Of a stretch of 5,765 nucleotides of DNA, positions 4,637 through 5,765 are shown piece after piece. Location of the stretch: the NCBI GenBank assembly GCA_948469295.1, contig CAOKLK010000052.1, positions 1 through 5,765 on the forward strand, given 5' to 3'. The stretch comes from an uncultured Mycoplasmatota bacterium. Its GTDB lineage: Bacteria; Bacillota_I; Bacilli_A; RF39; UBA660. The position numbers were made by a program, and so were the translations under genes. Position 1 is the stretch's first letter. Each line of letters starts with the position of its first letter. The notes below the pieces were generated by a model. It saw only the letters and a list, made by a program, of their open reading frames with translations, was not told the DNA's origin and searched no databases.

Positions 4637-5765
4637 TTATTTTACTTTATAAATGAGTTCAAATGGTAAACTTTCTGTTCCATCTCCACTATCTATTTTT
4701 ACGTTGGACTTTAGATAGATAGTTGGACGGGAAGCATAGTTAAATGATGCATCATTATGGCTATATTTTCCATTACTATTCACCATGAACACAAAGCTTC
4801 CAGCAGTCAAACTGGCACTCGAAGTTAATGTCCATTGTGCTTCATTTTTATATAACCAATCATTATTTTTACAATCACTTCTTTCACTTTTAGACCAAGA
4901 CTCTAAGTCCATATTCACACAAGTTTCTCGGTTGGTTGTTGTTCCACCACTGGTTGCATACCCATAATCACTTACATACATTAAACCAATTTGACCTAAC
5001 CAAGAAGTTGTTCTTACGACTGTATCTGTACAATATGATACACTACTTGAACATATTTTTCCGGTTTTGTTACTTCTTTCTGTATTATAAAGATTTGTTG
5101 GATTTAAATTACCTATCTCTATACTTCCAAGATTCCAAGTAACAGTGTCAATCATGGACTTAGATTCTTCAGTAAGTCCTGTCGATGAAAAATCACAATT
5201 TGTTGTAGTATTATTTGTTCTATTATAACAAGTACCACTAGTCCTATTATAATATGCTCCATTATTTAGTAAATTCATCATCTTAGATTGACTCCACTCA
5301 TTTACTCCAGATCCTGTGTTAATACTTGATATACTACTATCCCAAGAGTAATTACCAATTTTCTCATTTCTAATCAGTTTTACTCTTTGTCCTTCTGGTG
5401 TGTTGACTAAACCAATCATACGCCATAATTCATTATTAAACTTTACATAATTATTGGGATTTGGTCCTGCAAAACGATATTCGGTTTGTTTTAAATTATT
5501 AATTGCTGTTTGATCACTTGTATATGTTATGTTAGCATCACTATGATTCACTTCATACAATCCATTTCCACTTGTTACTACTGGAATATTTTTGATAGCT
5601 TCCTCTATAGTTGGTAATGTTACTGCATAACTTGTAATGATACTTATCTTACCATTATATGTAGCATTCATACTATCTTTATCATTTGCAGTAACATCAG
5701 AGTGCATCCATAATCGAAGAGAAAATTCTTTGGTTTCATTTGGTTCTAAGTCTCCAGCCAATAAT
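4637..5765 (-). CDS. Large secreted or surface protein, C-terminal part, with paired cysteines (5' end beyond window)
   Basis: The reading frame is open through the right edge (TTA Leu and TTG Leu at 5764-5759), so this is the last ~375 residues of a longer protein and the TTG at 5761 is not a credible start. Numbering from that codon, residues 1-45 (with LEPNETKEFSLRLW) look like the end of a TasA/camelysin-like beta domain. A linker follows. From about 94 there is a domain with YRFAGPNPNNYVKFNNELWRMIG (split: YRFAGPNPNN from 95, then a Tyr-Val-x-Phe-Asn stretch to 117), and near the end RPTIYLKSNVKI (345-356). I recall similar proteins, often related to DUF6273, as predicted surface proteins of uncultured gut Bacilli. 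Six cysteines form three near pairs (178/189, 237/244, 281/297), consistent with disulfides outside the cell. The domain is rich in Asn, Ser and Thr. No membrane anchor or LPXTG motif occurs at this end. No enzyme motif is recognised and the function is unknown. Confidence 0.75.
   Translation of the reverse strand, partial: LLAGDLEPNETKEFSLRLWMHSDVTANDKDSMNATYNGKISIITSYAVTLPTIEEAIKNIPVVTSGNGLYEVNHSDANITYTSDQTAINNLKQTEYRFAGPNPNNYVKFNNELWRMIGLVNTPEGQRVKLIRNEKIGNYSWDSSISSINTGSGVNEWSQSKMMNLLNNGAYYNRTSGTCYNRTNNTTTNCDFSSTGLTEESKSMIDTVTWNLGSIEIGNLNPTNLYNTERSNKTGKICSSSVSYCTDTVVRTTSWLGQIGLMYVSDYGYATSGGTTTNRETCVNMDLESWSKSERSDCKNNDWLYKNEAQWTLTSSASLTAGSFVFMVNSNGKYSHNDASFNYASRPTIYLKSNVKIDSGDGTESLPFELIYKVK

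Noticed and set aside
4785..5142. Two overlapping plus-strand open frames
   Set aside because: They are antisense to the secreted-protein gene, with low-complexity translations, no ribosome binding sites and no family resemblance.

Overview
The window is very AT-rich DNA from a low-GC Gram-positive-type bacterium. The best guess is an uncultured gut Bacilli/Mollicutes-relative (RF39- or Erysipelotrichales-like). This rests on the base composition, AGGAG-type ribosome binding sites, a lipoprotein signal, LiaF-type envelope genes, and a secreted protein of a kind I associate with such genomes. Trp is encoded by TGG and TGA ends one gene, so the standard bacterial code (table 11) fits. All seven genes lie on the minus strand, so transcription runs from high to low coordinates. 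No plus-strand gene, tRNA, rRNA, CRISPR array or mobile element was found, and no gene-free stretch exceeds about 75 bases.

In transcription order, the window opens (5765-4637) with the C-terminal ~375 residues of a large, probably secreted, Asn/Ser/Thr-rich protein with three close cysteine pairs. Next comes a short promoter region (about 4579-4636) and a small rhodanese-domain lipoprotein gene (4578-4231). That gene ends inside a strong intrinsic terminator hairpin (4197-4240), which overlaps the promoter region of the next unit.

From 4159 down to the left edge runs one tight five-gene operon: a LiaF-like membrane protein, a DUF4097-like membrane-anchored repeat protein, an ABC ATPase, and two different ABC-2 permeases (the second cut by the window edge). 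Junctions are a 4-base ATGA overlap, a 14-base gap, a 1-base TAATG overlap and a 14-base overlap, so co-transcription and translational coupling are very likely. The ATPase and two permeases should form one exporter with a heterodimeric membrane part. The LiaF-like and DUF4097 proteins put it in the setting of cell-envelope stress or antimicrobial-peptide response. The substrate cannot be read from the sequence, and no two-component system is present in the window.

The most notable features are the two adjacent genes encoding membrane-tethered glycine-motif repeats (FGG every 21-24 residues, then GxG every 19 residues), the terminator/promoter overlap, and the extracytoplasmic rhodanese next to a cysteine-paired surface protein.
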